Origin: Halieaceae bacterium UBA5085
Lineage (GTDB): Bacteria > Pseudomonadota > Gammaproteobacteria > Pseudomonadales > Halieaceae
Length of the DNA stretch: 64,000 nucleotides
NCBI GenBank assembly: GCA_002414665.1
Contig: DIAF01000014.1
Coordinates: 25,006-89,005 of the forward strand
Reading direction: 5' to 3'
Shown here: piece after piece, positions 28,278 through 37,315 of the stretch
Numbering within the stretch: the stretch's first letter is position 1
Layout of the letters: the number at the start of each line of letters is the position of its first letter
Program-made: the position numbers and the translations under genes
The notes under the pieces: generated by a model
The model's input: only the letters and a program-made list of their open reading frames with translations
Told to the model about the DNA's origin: nothing
Database searches by the model: none

Positions 28278-29066
28278 TCAGGCGCGAGCACTCTCCAACT
28301 CGTCGTAGAGAGCCAGGAACTGCTGTGTCAGCTTGTGGCTTGGTGCCAGATCCACCAGCGGGCGATGTTCGTGGTGCGATTCGCGCATCTTGACTGACGC
28401 GCTGAGGAACGTTTTGCATACCGGGTAGCCTTCCTCCTCCAACTCGGCCACCAGTTCACCCGGGAGTCGCGCCTGGCTGTTGAACTGGTTGATGACGATA
28501 CCCTCGACTTCGAGGTCGGGGTTATGGTCCTCCTGCAGTTCGGCAATATTGTCCATAAGGGAGTACAGGCTCTGGCGGGCAAAGCTGTCACAATCGAAGG
28601 GCACGAGAACAGCATCCGCCGCTATCAGCGCAGACTTGGAGTAAAAATTGAAGTTGGGCGGCGTATCGATATACACCCGATCGTATTCTGCATCCAGCTT
28701 TTGCAGCGCGTCGCGCAGCTTGTAGATTTTATAGCGGGATTCCAGCTCGCGCTCCAATTGCGTGAGCACCGGGCTGGAGGGCAACAGAAACAGATTCTCC
28801 CAGGGCGTTTCCCAGACAAAGGAATCCGGGTTCTGGCGCATTTTCCGGGAACCCACGGTCTGTTTGAACAGCCCTGCCGCTCCCTGCGCCTCCGCCGGGA
28901 ACGCATCGGCGTCGATTTCTCCCACCAGATAATGGGTTGTGTTGCCCTGCACGTCGAGGTCCACAACCAGCGTGCGCAGGCCTCGGGCGGCGCTGATTGC
29001 CGCCAGATTGCAGGTGATACTGGTCTTGCCCACACCGCCCTTCTGGTTAAATACGACGCGTTTCAT
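28278..29066 (-). CDS. ParA family ATPase (orphan)
   Basis: 262 residues. Deviant Walker A NQKGGVGKTS at the N-terminus, LVVDLDVQGNTTHYL as Walker A', and VYIDTPPNFNFYS as Walker B region. No ParB, parS-like repeat or replication gene is nearby, so this is a chromosomal orphan that may position some cell component rather than segregate DNA. The frame is open to 29309, but MKRVVFNQKGG at 29066 is the natural start. Confidence 0.9.
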   Translation of the reverse strand: MKRVVFNQKGGVGKTSITCNLAAISAARGLRTLVVDLDVQGNTTHYLVGEIDADAFPAEAQGAAGLFKQTVGSRKMRQNPDSFVWETPWENLFLLPSSPVLTQLERELESRYKIYKLRDALQKLDAEYDRVYIDTPPNFNFYSKSALIAADAVLVPFDCDSFARQSLYSLMDNIAELQEDHNPDLEVEGIVINQFNSQARLPGELVAELEEEGYPVCKTFLSASVKMRESHHEHRPLVDLAPSHKLTQQFLALYDELESARA

Positions 29067-29145
29067 CTGCTGATGCCTCCGGGCTGCTTGTTGCTGGGGT
29101 CGGGGAGTGTAGCCAATGCTCCCGATATTGGGTAGGGCTCTGGCC

Positions 29146-30309
29146 TCAACCCGCCCAGATGCGGCGATAGAGGGCCACGATGTCCGCTGCGTCGGCGATC
29201 CGCGGATTGTTGGCAGGCGAGCCGGAGGCAAGTGCCTGCTCGGCCATGGTGTCCAGGTTGGCGCACCAGTCCTCTTCGGCAATGCCCCATGCCGCCGGAC
29301 TGGGGACACTCAGGTCGGCGGTGAGCTGGCGCAGCCCGGTCACCAGCTGTTCGCAGGCAGTGGTGTCGCTGTCGGTCGCCTGCGCCAACCCCATCACGCG
29401 GGCACACTGCGCATAGCGCTGTGGCGCATGGGATACGGACCAGGCGGTGACTTCCGGCAGCAGCATGGCATTACTGAGTCCGTGGGGTACGTGGAACAGT
29501 GCACCGAGAGGACGGCTCATGCCGTGGATCAGGGTCACTGAGGCATTGGCAAACGCGATACCACCCTGGGTGGCAGCGAGCATCATCGCCTCCCGGGCGA
29601 CCCGGTTTCCCGGATCGTCGCAGGCCGTTCGCAGGTGCTGACTGATGCTGGCCAGTGCGGTCAGCGCGATGCTGTCAGTGAACGGATGTGCCTTGCGGCT
29701 GACAAAGGCTTCCAGTGCGTGGCACAAAGTGTCCAGCCCGGTATCGGCGGTCAATCGGCGCGGCATGCTCATGGTCAACTCAAAGTCCACCAGCGCCGCC
29801 ACCGGCACCAGGCCCAGCCCCATGCAGAGCATTTTTTCCTGGGTTGCCGTGTCGGTGATAACGGCTGCCCGCGTCACCTCGGCGCCGGTGCCCGCTGTGG
29901 TTGGAATGGCAATCACCGGCAGACCGCTGGCCACCGTTGCTGGCACCGCGTAGTCGCGCATGACGCCGCCGTGCAGCGCCAGTACAGAAGCCGCCTTGGC
30001 GGTATCCAGCGAACTCCCGCCACCGAGCGCCACCAGGCAATCGAAATCGCCTTCCTGCAGCATGGCGAGGCAAGCCGCGACGCTGTCGGTGGTCGGGTCT
30101 GGCACACAGTCGGCAAATACCGGACAGCGAATACCTGCCTGCACCAAGGGGGCCAGCAGCCGCCGGGCAAACCCCTCCCGGGCCAGAAACGGGTCCGTCA
30201 CCAGCAGTGGGCGCGCCAGATCCAGTTCCCGCAGGGTATCCACCAGAGTCTCGCTGGCACCGGCGCCGATGCGCAGGATACGTGGCAGGTGTACACTGGC
30301 CGGCACCAC
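29146..30309 (-). CDS. Iron-containing alcohol dehydrogenase
   Basis: About 388 residues, group III Fe-ADH. The nucleotide-binding GGGSSLDTAKA and IPTTAGTGAEVT are followed by metal ligands in DTLCHALEAF and in LIHGMSRPLGALFHVPHG. The frame is open to 30429 inside the fklB gene. A GTG at 30309, ten bases after GAGG and six after the fklB stop, gives the expected start. The substrate is unknown. It is probably cotranscribed with fklB. Confidence 0.9.
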   Translation of the reverse strand: MVPASVHLPRILRIGAGASETLVDTLRELDLARPLLVTDPFLAREGFARRLLAPLVQAGIRCPVFADCVPDPTTDSVAACLAMLQEGDFDCLVALGGGSSLDTAKAASVLALHGGVMRDYAVPATVASGLPVIAIPTTAGTGAEVTRAAVITDTATQEKMLCMGLGLVPVAALVDFELTMSMPRRLTADTGLDTLCHALEAFVSRKAHPFTDSIALTALASISQHLRTACDDPGNRVAREAMMLAATQGGIAFANASVTLIHGMSRPLGALFHVPHGLSNAMLLPEVTAWSVSHAPQRYAQCARVMGLAQATDSDTTACEQLVTGLRQLTADLSVPSPAAWGIAEEDWCANLDTMAEQALASGSPANNPRIADAADIVALYRRIWAG

Positions 30310-30314
30310 GCCCG

Positions 30315-30947
30315 TTATTCCTCGATGCCGAGCAGGTGAATCTCGAAGACCAGCGCCGTATTCGGCGGAATGGCATCCCCTGCTCCCTGTTGCCCGTAGG
30401 CCAGTTCCGGGGGACAGGCGATCCGCCACTTGTCGCCAATGCGCATCAATTGCAGGGCCTCGGTCCAGCCCGGGATCACCTCGTGTACGCCAAAGCGCGC
30501 CGGCTCGCCGCGCTCCACCGAGCTGTCAAACACGCTACCGTCAATGAAGGTGCCATGGTAATGCGTGACAACGTTGCTGCGCGGTCCCGGGCTGGCACCC
30601 TCTCCCGCTTCCAGCACTTCGTACTGCAGGCCGCTGGCGGTGGTGCTGACCTCCGGACGCTCGGCGTTGGCCTGCATGAACTGGGCGGCCAGTGCCTCGC
30701 GCTTGGCCGCCAGATCAGCTGCGATCGCCTGCTGCTTCGCCTTGATGGCGTCGTAGCTGGGGTTCAGTTCGCCGTCGGCGAGCAGTGACTGGCGCTCGTT
30801 GTACCAGTGCTGCAAACCTGCCATCACGGCACCCAAGTCCAGCCCCGGGAAGTTATTGCGCAGCAGCTGGTCACCAAACTGCAGGCCGAAGCCATAGCTG
30901 ACCTTCTGTTCATCGGTGGCCAGTTCGACCTCGGGATGTAGTGACAT
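30315..30947 (-). CDS. fklB: FKBP-type peptidyl-prolyl isomerase, FklB-like
   Basis: 210 residues. The N-terminal helical dimerisation domain (VSYGFGLQFGDQLLRNNF) is joined by a long helix to the FKBP domain (THYHGTFIDGSVFDSSVERG, VIPGWTEALQLM, PPELAYGQQGAGDAIPPNT). There is no signal peptide, so this is the cytoplasmic FklB type rather than FkpA/Mip. GGAG precedes the ATG at 30947. The gene sits directly upstream of the Fe-ADH. Confidence 0.92.
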   Translation of the reverse strand: MSLHPEVELATDEQKVSYGFGLQFGDQLLRNNFPGLDLGAVMAGLQHWYNERQSLLADGELNPSYDAIKAKQQAIAADLAAKREALAAQFMQANAERPEVSTTASGLQYEVLEAGEGASPGPRSNVVTHYHGTFIDGSVFDSSVERGEPARFGVHEVIPGWTEALQLMRIGDKWRIACPPELAYGQQGAGDAIPPNTALVFEIHLLGIEE

Positions 30948-31049
30948 GCGGGGCTCCATTCTCGGCTGTGTAAAGGCGCTGACCGTAGCATATCCGGGCC
31001 CGGGACTGAATTGTCCGCCAGGGATTGCAGCCGCCCCGGACCGCCCCGC

Positions 31050-31082
31050 AAAAACGCCCCACGGCTGACCGCTGGATCAGCC
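31050..31082 (-). terminator. Possible terminator after the NUDIX gene
   Basis: Minus strand: GGCTGA and TCAGCC arms around an eight-base loop start at the NUDIX stop codon, with five T a few bases later. The stem is short and the T run displaced. Confidence 0.35.
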
Positions 31083-31657
31083 TACGGCGATTCACTCACC
31101 CGCTGCCGCGCATAGCGCTGGGCCGTCATTTCTGTGTGCCAGACGTCAAAACGCCCGGAGTCCAGATCGTCGTAAGCCTGGATAATGGAGTCGTTCACCT
31201 CCGGATAGGCTACCTGCCCCCAGGGGCATTCATCCCGGGAAAAAAACCCTGCCGCGAGCGATTCAGGGCCCGGATTCAGCGATTCATCGGCGACGCGCGC
31301 CCGGAACGCCACGTAGACCTGATTGATAAAAGTGATCGTGCCCATCATGTAAAACGTCAGCGCGGAGGCAGGCAGCACCACGCCAGACTCCTCGCGCAGC
31401 TCACGGGCAGCACCCTCGGCCAGCGTCTCATCCTGTTCGAGAAAACCCCCGGGAATGGCCCACGCCCCGACTTTCGGCGGCAATGCCCGCTGCACCCAGA
31501 GCAGGCGCTTGCCACAGGCGACGAAGGTCGTGACCACGATCATGGGGTGGTCGTAGTGCAGACGCGCGCAGGCGGTGCAGCGCCAGTGGTTGCGCAGCTC
31601 GCCGCCAACCATGTGCTGTTCCAGCGTTGCGCCACAGTGAGGGCAATAACGGGTCAT
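31082..31657 (-). CDS. NUDIX hydrolase with N-terminal zinc ribbon
   Basis: 191 residues. The N-terminus has a four-cysteine ribbon (CPHCGA and CTAC). The NUDIX box is complete, running from GGFLEQDETL to REESG. The zinc ribbon recalls NudC-like NADH/NAD-RNA hydrolases, but the length is shorter and no NudC SQPWPFPxS motif is seen, so the substrate is open. It is divergent from cinA. Confidence 0.88.
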   Translation of the reverse strand: MTRYCPHCGATLEQHMVGGELRNHWRCTACARLHYDHPMIVVTTFVACGKRLLWVQRALPPKVGAWAIPGGFLEQDETLAEGAARELREESGVVLPASALTFYMMGTITFINQVYVAFRARVADESLNPGPESLAAGFFSRDECPWGQVAYPEVNDSIIQAYDDLDSGRFDVWHTEMTAQRYARQRVSESP

Positions 31658-31780
31658 CGGCGCAGCGCCCTGTGCGGGCGAAAGTCTCCTGCCGGATCAA
31701 GGAAGACGCAAAAATAGCACTTTGCCTCGACAAAAGCATCGGCACTACACTGTGCGCCTTTCCCTGTGAGGAGTACGGCC

Positions 31781-33064
31781 GTGCATCGCGACCCCCAGGT
31801 GCAGCTTTTGCTCACCGGCAACGAAATCATGAGTGGCGATACCGTCGACTCCAACTCGGCAATGATCGCCCAGCGCCTGGCAGACATCGGGCTTGGCATC
31901 TACCGCAAGGTCACGGTCGGCGACGACCGGGCATTGCTCTGCCGCGAACTCAGGGCAATAGCCGCCAGCGCGGACGTCCTGATCGTCAATGGCGGCCTCG
32001 GACCGACGGTGGACGACCTGACGGCCCTGGTACTCGCCGAGGCGGCCGGGGTGCCGCTGCAGGAGCATCCGCAGGCAGTCGCGCATCTGGAGGCCTGGTG
32101 TGCCCAGCGCAACATCCCCCTGGATGCTGCCAACCGCAAGCAGGCACAGCTGCCCGCCGGATCACGCATCCTCGACAACGCCGTGGGTAGCGCTGTGGGC
32201 TTCGAACTGATGCTGGGCGACTGCCGGGTGATGTGCACCCCGGGGGTGCCCGGGGAACTGCGACGCATGCTCGACCAGATCGTTGCAGATCTCGCGGCTT
32301 CACTGGATCGCCCCGCGCAGCGCCATATCCTGCGCCTGCAAACCTTCGGGCTGGGCGAATCCACTGCGCAGCAACTGATTAACGATGCCATCCCGGACTG
32401 GCCGTCGGCGGTAGCGCTGGGCTTTCGTGCCGGGGCACCGCAAATGGAAATCAAGCTGTCTGTTGCCGATGCCACCGACCTGCCCCTGCGGGCGGAATGC
32501 GAGCAGCGCCTGCGGGGGCTGGTCGGTGACCACATCATCGGCGAGGGTGATATGCGGCTCGCCGCCCGCGTACTGGAACTGCTCTCCGACCGGGGGGCGA
32601 CTGTCACCACGGCGGAGTCCTGCACCGGCGGGCTGATAGCCAGCGAGTTGACGCGCATACCCGGCTCATCGCAGGCCTTCCACGCCGGCTTTGTGACCTA
32701 CGCCAACGACATCAAGACGAGTGTGCTGGGCGTTCGCGAGACGACCCTGGAAGCCCACGGCGCGGTAAGCGAGCCCGTCGTGAGGGAAATGGCCCTGGGT
32801 GCCATGGACCGCGCCGGCGCCGACTACGCCATTGCCGTCTCGGGGATTGCCGGCCCGGAGGGCGGCACCGCGGACAAGCCGGTCGGCACGGTGTGGCTGG
32901 CCTGGGGCAGCGCACAGGATTTGCGCACCCGCTGCCTTGTCTGGCCGGTGGAGCGAACCCTGTTCCAGACCATGATCGCTGCGGCCGGGCTCGATATGCT
33001 GCGTCGGCAACTCCTCGGCCTCGACAGCGAGCCGCGTTACTTCGCGCAGCGCCGTGCGCGCTGA
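31781..33064 (+). CDS. cinA: CinA family protein (competence/damage-inducible; NMN deamidase)
   Basis: About 427 residues. N-terminal MoaB-like domain (LTGNEIMSGDTVDSNSAMIA, VNGGLGPTVDD) and C-terminal CinA/PncC domain (TVTTAESCTGGLIASELTR, AVSGIAGPEGGTADKPVGTV). PncC-type domains deamidate nicotinamide mononucleotide in NAD recycling. The GTG at 31781 is chosen because GAGGAG ends eight bases before it. It abuts the convergent lipocalin-like gene with no gap between stops. Confidence 0.93.
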   Translation: MHRDPQVQLLLTGNEIMSGDTVDSNSAMIAQRLADIGLGIYRKVTVGDDRALLCRELRAIAASADVLIVNGGLGPTVDDLTALVLAEAAGVPLQEHPQAVAHLEAWCAQRNIPLDAANRKQAQLPAGSRILDNAVGSAVGFELMLGDCRVMCTPGVPGELRRMLDQIVADLAASLDRPAQRHILRLQTFGLGESTAQQLINDAIPDWPSAVALGFRAGAPQMEIKLSVADATDLPLRAECEQRLRGLVGDHIIGEGDMRLAARVLELLSDRGATVTTAESCTGGLIASELTRIPGSSQAFHAGFVTYANDIKTSVLGVRETTLEAHGAVSEPVVREMALGAMDRAGADYAIAVSGIAGPEGGTADKPVGTVWLAWGSAQDLRTRCLVWPVERTLFQTMIAAAGLDMLRRQLLGLDSEPRYFAQRRAR

Positions 33065-33520
33065 CTAGTCCGCGGCGGGCTGGGTAGCGGGCGCCCGATG
33101 CCAGACGAGGGTGTGGTAGCGCACGGTGCCCGCAGCTTCATCCTTGCCGGTCAGCACCAGGGTCTGGCCATCCAGCTCAGCGTGGCGCAGTTGCTCGGTA
33201 CCCGGGAAGTTCGGGTTCAGGCTCTGCGTCACATAGTGCACCACGCTGCCCCTGATCACCCGATAACGCCCCGCATAATGGAAATAGCTGCTATACGCGG
33301 CGGCGCGCTCGGCATCAGGGACCTTGCGCGGGCTGGCGTCTTCTGGAAGCCGCGCGCGGTCGCGGCGGCTGATGGAGGCGCTCATCCAGCCGTCTTCGGT
33401 GTACACCAGAAGACCGAGCGGGTCCTCGCCAAAGGGGCTGCTGAAATCGTCCCGCCCCTCGTAACCGATGGACCACGACTCCAGTTGCCACGCCCCAACC
33501 AGTTGCTGCTGTTCAACCAT
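33065..33520 (-). CDS. Lipocalin-like domain protein
   Basis: 151 residues matching small lipocalin-5-like proteins: LVGAWQLESWSIG at the start, GLLVYTEDGWMSASI in the middle and a YFHYAGRYRV segment. There is no signal peptide. These proteins are thought to bind small hydrophobic ligands; no function is established here. It may be cotranscribed with pdxH (36-base gap). Confidence 0.75.
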   Translation of the reverse strand: MVEQQQLVGAWQLESWSIGYEGRDDFSSPFGEDPLGLLVYTEDGWMSASISRRDRARLPEDASPRKVPDAERAAAYSSYFHYAGRYRVIRGSVVHYVTQSLNPNFPGTEQLRHAELDGQTLVLTGKDEAAGTVRYHTLVWHRAPATQPAAD

Positions 33521-33556
33521 CGCTCTGCCCTACTCCTTGCTCCGTTTGCTGTCTGT

Positions 33557-34192
33557 TCAGGGCTGCAGGCGCTCGATACGCCAGCCATCGCCCTCACGAT
33601 AATACCGGAAACGGTCGTGCAGGCGGTGTGCGCCGCCCTGCCAGAATTCGATGCGCTGCGGCACCACCCGGTATCCACCCCAGAAGTCCGGCACCGGGAT
33701 ATCGCCCTCGGCGAATTTACGCCGCAATGCGTTCATTTGCGACTCCAGCACAGCGCGCGCGGATACGGGACGGCTCTGGCGCGAGGCCAGCGCTGCGAGC
33801 TGGCTTTCACGCGGCCGGCTGAGGAAATAGCGCGCCGACTCCAGCGCCGAAAGGCGCTCCGCCCGCCCGGCAACGATGACCTGCCGTTCCAGCATATTCC
33901 ACGGGAACAGCAGTGAAACCAGTGGCTCGCGGCTCATGTCCGCCGCTTTTGCACTACTGTAATTGGTGTAGAACACAAAACCGCGAGTAGAGACACCCTT
34001 TAACAGGACTATCCGTTGCCAGGGTCCACCGTTCTCGTCGATCGTGGCCAGCACCATGGCGGTGGGGTCGGCGATGTTCCCTGCCACCGCCTGCTGCAGC
34101 CAGGTTTCAAACTGGGCAATCGGGCAGGACGCGAGCATCTCGCGCCTGAGACCACCGGCCAGATACTCACGCCGGAATTCTTCGTAATTCAC
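33557..34192 (-). CDS. pdxH: Pyridoxine/pyridoxamine 5'-phosphate oxidase
   Basis: FMN enzyme making pyridoxal 5'-phosphate. [19 protein letters not shown] and [20 protein letters not shown] are FMN and substrate-binding regions, [16 protein letters not shown] follows, and the C-terminus ends in RIERLQP as in the family. 211 residues is normal. Confidence 0.96.
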   Translation of the reverse strand: MNYEEFRREYLAGGLRREMLASCPIAQFETWLQQAVAGNIADPTAMVLATIDENGGPWQRIVLLKGVSTRGFVFYTNYSSAKAADMSREPLVSLLFPWNMLERQVIVAGRAERLSALESARYFLSRPRESQLAALASRQSRPVSARAVLESQMNALRRKFAEGDIPVPDFWGGYRVVPQRIEFWQGGAHRLHDRFRYYREGDGWRIERLQP

Positions 34193-34219
34193 ACTGTGCT
34201 TCCCGTAGCCAAGACTGGA

Positions 34220-34525
34220 TTATAGATCATCGGAGGTACTCGGAACGACAGGCGCACGCTGCTGCATGGCAGGTATCTGCGGAAACGGAAACAGGCGCTG
34301 CCAGTGCGTACCAAAATCCTCTGCGGGCGAGCGACAGAAGGCGGCACAGTAGCGCTCGGTCAACAGGGTCGCCAGTTCCGCCTGGCTCGCGATCTCCAGC
34401 AGGACCGCAGCTTCCAGCAAGCCCTCGAGTCGCAGGCGCTGCGCCGGAGGCGCATCGAACCCGTCAGCCAGCTGCGCGAAAAGCGCGTCGAAACGCAGTT
34501 CTATTTCCCTCAGCAGCGTATTCAC
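34220..34525 (-). CDS. Conserved-looking small protein of unknown function
   Basis: About 101 residues from a GTG preceded by GGAGGA. Mostly helical: an N-terminal leucine-rich helix (LLREIELRFDALFAQL) and a central LLEAAVLLEIASQAELATLL. It has no signal peptide or membrane segment and I recognise no family. Good ribosome-binding site and gene-like composition support it as real. It sits 27 bases upstream of pdxH and divergent from ggt. Confidence 0.65.
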   Translation of the reverse strand: MNTLLREIELRFDALFAQLADGFDAPPAQRLRLEGLLEAAVLLEIASQAELATLLTERYCAAFCRSPAEDFGTHWQRLFPFPQIPAMQQRAPVVPSTSDDL

Positions 34526-34619
34526 TAGGGTCCTCCGCCAGCAGTGCAACAGGCTGTGAGTATGCGTTGCCAGCCAAAACAGTTAAAGTGCGGCCCTTCA
34601 GCGTCGGAGACACACACTC

Positions 34620-36359
34620 ATGAAACTGACCCGCTACCTGATCATCCTCCTCGGTATCTGCCTGTTGCCGGCCTCCTTCGCCCGGGCGCAGGGGGCCGCT
34701 GCGGAGACACCGATCATCGACTTCGGCAGCCGCTTTCTGCCCGCGGTGGCGCGTCAGGGCATGGTCGTCGGCCCGGAACGGCTCGCCGCCGAGATAGGCC
34801 TGGACATGCTGCGCCGCGGGGGCAATGCCGTGGACGCGGCAGTCGCCACCGGTTTTGCCCTGGCCGTGAGCTATCCCCGCGCGGGCAATCTGGGAGGCGG
34901 CGGCTTCATGCTGGTTCACCTTGCCGACGGCGACCGGCAAACCCTCATCGACTACCGCGAAACAGCACCGGCGGCCGCCACGCGTGACCTGTTCCTGAAC
35001 GACAAGGGCGAGGTCGACCAGCAACGCGCCTATTTCAGCCACAAATCTGCCGGCGTTCCCGGCACTGTCGCCGGCCTGGTGCTGGCGCAGGCGCGTTACG
35101 GCACGCTCCCCCTGCACGAAGTCATGGCGCCCGCGATTGCCCTGGCCCGCGACGGCTTCGAGATATCCTTCGCCCTCAACCAGGAGATTGCCGCGCGCGC
35201 CGAGCGTCTGGCGCTCAACGCCGAGGCGCGCAAGCTGTTTCTGGATACCGAGGGGCGCGCACCCGAGGTCGGCACCACCTGGCAACAACCCGAACTGGCC
35301 CGGACCCTGCAGCACATCGCAGAACAGGGGCGCGACGGTTTCTACACAGGTGAGGTGGCAGAACGCATCGTAGAGGAAATGCAGGCGGGGGATGGCCTGA
35401 TCACCGCCGCCGATCTCGCCGGCTACCGGGCGATCGAGCGCGAGCCCGTGCGTGGCCGCTTCCGCGACTTTGAGGTGATCTCCACACCGCCGCCCTCCTC
35501 CGGAGGCATCCATATCCTCCAGATCCTCAATATACTCGAGGGTTATGACCTGCAAGCCATGGGCCACAACAGCGCTGCCTATATCCATCACCTGGCGGAG
35601 GCCATGAAACTGGCCTATGCCGACCGCAGCCGCTATCTGGCGGACCCCGATTTCGAGCCCGTGCCAGTGGCGGACCTGACCGACAAGGCCTATGCCGAGC
35701 GGCAGCGCGCCCTGATCAAGCCGGGCCGCGCCACGCCCTCCTCAGAGGTCTCTCCCGGCCGGGTACTGGTCGACGCCAGCCACGACACCACGCACTACAC
35801 CGTCGCCGACCGCTTTGGCAATGTCGTGAGCAATACCTACACACTGAATTTCAGCTTCGGCTCTCACATCGCCGTGCCGGGTACCGGCATGCTGCTGAAC
35901 AACGAAATGGCCGACTTCGCCGCCAACCCGGGCCAGCCCAATCCCTTCGGACTGGTGGAGGGAGAGGCCAACAGCATCGAAGGTGGCAAGCGCCCGCTGT
36001 CGTCAATGAGCCCGACCATGGTGTTCCGCGACGGCAAGCCGTGGCTGGCAACCGGCAGCCCCGGAGGTAGCCTGATCATCACATCGGTACTGCAAACCGT
36101 ACTCAACGCCATGGCCTTTGATATGAATATCGCCACCGCGGCGGCTGAGCCCCGGGTTCATCACCAATGGCTGCCGGACAAACTCGTCGTCGAACAGGGC
36201 ATCAGCCCGGATACGCTGAACCTGCTGCGCGCCATGGGTCACAATGTGGATGTCGCCGGGCGCACCCTCGGCCGCACCCAGTCGATCATGCTGGAGCGGG
36301 GCTACCTGCTGGGTGCGACCGACCCCCGCAGACCGGGTGGACACGTGGCTGGCTACTGA
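34620..36359 (+). CDS. ggt: Gamma-glutamyltranspeptidase / glutathione hydrolase
   Basis: Periplasmic Ntn-hydrolase that cleaves gamma-glutamyl bonds of glutathione. A signal peptide (1-23, ending FARAQ) and GGNAVDAAVATGFAL and RAGNLGGGGFML near the N-terminus. The self-processing site with nucleophile Thr lies in HDTTHYTVADRFGN, and the oxyanion-loop glycines are in GSPGGSLI. 579 residues matches E. coli Ggt. The stop overlaps the convergent thioesterase gene by a few bases. Confidence 0.95.
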   Translation: MKLTRYLIILLGICLLPASFARAQGAAAETPIIDFGSRFLPAVARQGMVVGPERLAAEIGLDMLRRGGNAVDAAVATGFALAVSYPRAGNLGGGGFMLVHLADGDRQTLIDYRETAPAAATRDLFLNDKGEVDQQRAYFSHKSAGVPGTVAGLVLAQARYGTLPLHEVMAPAIALARDGFEISFALNQEIAARAERLALNAEARKLFLDTEGRAPEVGTTWQQPELARTLQHIAEQGRDGFYTGEVAERIVEEMQAGDGLITAADLAGYRAIEREPVRGRFRDFEVISTPPPSSGGIHILQILNILEGYDLQAMGHNSAAYIHHLAEAMKLAYADRSRYLADPDFEPVPVADLTDKAYAERQRALIKPGRATPSSEVSPGRVLVDASHDTTHYTVADRFGNVVSNTYTLNFSFGSHIAVPGTGMLLNNEMADFAANPGQPNPFGLVEGEANSIEGGKRPLSSMSPTMVFRDGKPWLATGSPGGSLIITSVLQTVLNAMAFDMNIATAAAEPRVHHQWLPDKLVVEQGISPDTLNLLRAMGHNVDVAGRTLGRTQSIMLERGYLLGATDPRRPGGHVAGY

Positions 36360-37165
36360 GGGCGAGGCACCCGGACTTTGGCCGTCTGGCGACTGATGGC
36401 GACCAGCTTGCCGGCGCTGTCCCAGTACTCGCCATCCTCTTCGACCACACCGTCTGTCAGGTGCCTGGAGAACAGGCGCGCCTGCAGTGGTCCGGGGGCC
36501 GGCAGCCCACGGAGCTGCACCGTGAGCTCCACCGTCGGCACCCAGCCCACCAGACCGATAACATCAAAGACCGGCGGCGGGAAAGCGTCTGCGAACATCA
36601 GCAGGGAGATGGCGTCCGGCGCCGCTCCATCCGCATGCTGCACCCAGCCACGGAACTCGCCCGCCCCGCTCGGCGCTCCGCCGCGAAACACAGCCGCCGC
36701 CTCCACCAGACGAATATCCACGCGCTGCCTGAATTCGAGACTGCTGTCACCGCCCGCAACGCTGTCCTCCCACGCCGGGAATCCGGGCCGCGGCTCGGCA
36801 GACCAGCTGGGGCCCTGCAGACGCTCGAACGTGGTATAGGCCGCTGTCACCACCACCTTCAGCTCACCGTCCTGGTAGAGACGTGCGCTGGCATGACTGG
36901 TATTGCCCCCGGTTCGCAACACCTCCACCTGGATCTCGACAGGGCCCAGCACGGTGGGCGCCAGGTAGAACGCATTGACGGCCAGCGGATCTTTATGTGG
37001 CAGCGCCTCGCTCAGCGCCCGCCCTGCGATGGCCAGCACGTAGCCACCATTGGGTACCGCACCAATACGCCAACCGGTATGCAACTCGGCGCTCCAGAGG
37101 TTTTCATCGCGGCGCTCGACAGCGGTCTCCCGGGCGAACTGACTGAGCTGGGATGGTTTGGGCAT
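36353..37165 (-). CDS. Double hot-dog acyl-CoA thioesterase family protein
   Basis: 270 residues. The N-terminal half (GWRIGAVPNGGYVLAIAGRAL) and the C-terminal half (DVIGLVGWVPTVELTVQL) fit the two hot-dog domains of TesB-like thioesterases (4HBT_3 type). Likely hydrolyses an acyl-CoA; substrate unknown. It is divergent from the 13-gene envelope operon across a 150-base region. Confidence 0.85.
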   Translation of the reverse strand: MPKPSQLSQFARETAVERRDENLWSAELHTGWRIGAVPNGGYVLAIAGRALSEALPHKDPLAVNAFYLAPTVLGPVEIQVEVLRTGGNTSHASARLYQDGELKVVVTAAYTTFERLQGPSWSAEPRPGFPAWEDSVAGGDSSLEFRQRVDIRLVEAAAVFRGGAPSGAGEFRGWVQHADGAAPDAISLLMFADAFPPPVFDVIGLVGWVPTVELTVQLRGLPAPGPLQARLFSRHLTDGVVEEDGEYWDSAGKLVAISRQTAKVRVPRPQ

Positions 37166-37223
37166 GACGACTCCGGCATCGGATTCACAGGGAAATGCAC
37201 CAAAACAGGCGCATCCGCGTATT

Positions 37224-37253
37224 TTGTGTGGGGCAACGGTAAATGTATATACT
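37224..37253 (+). promoter_or_regulatory. Candidate promoter of the 13-gene envelope operon
   Basis: TTGTGT at 37224-37229, 18-base spacer, TATACT at 37248-37253. It lies in the short intergenic region before the first operon gene. The -35 is weak, so activation or another sigma factor is possible. Confidence 0.4.
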
Positions 37254-37315
37254 TGGATAGTGCTTGCCGCCCTTGCAGGGACTTGGCAAGCGCCTTCGCG
37301 ATGGTGATCTGTGCC

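Noticed and set aside
28278..29066. Plasmid partition locus or replication origin
   Set aside because: No ParB, iterons or replication initiator; surroundings are chromosomal.
36167..37315. Upstream in-frame extension of operon gene 1
   Set aside because: It runs antisense through the thioesterase gene, and the signal peptide starts only at 37316.
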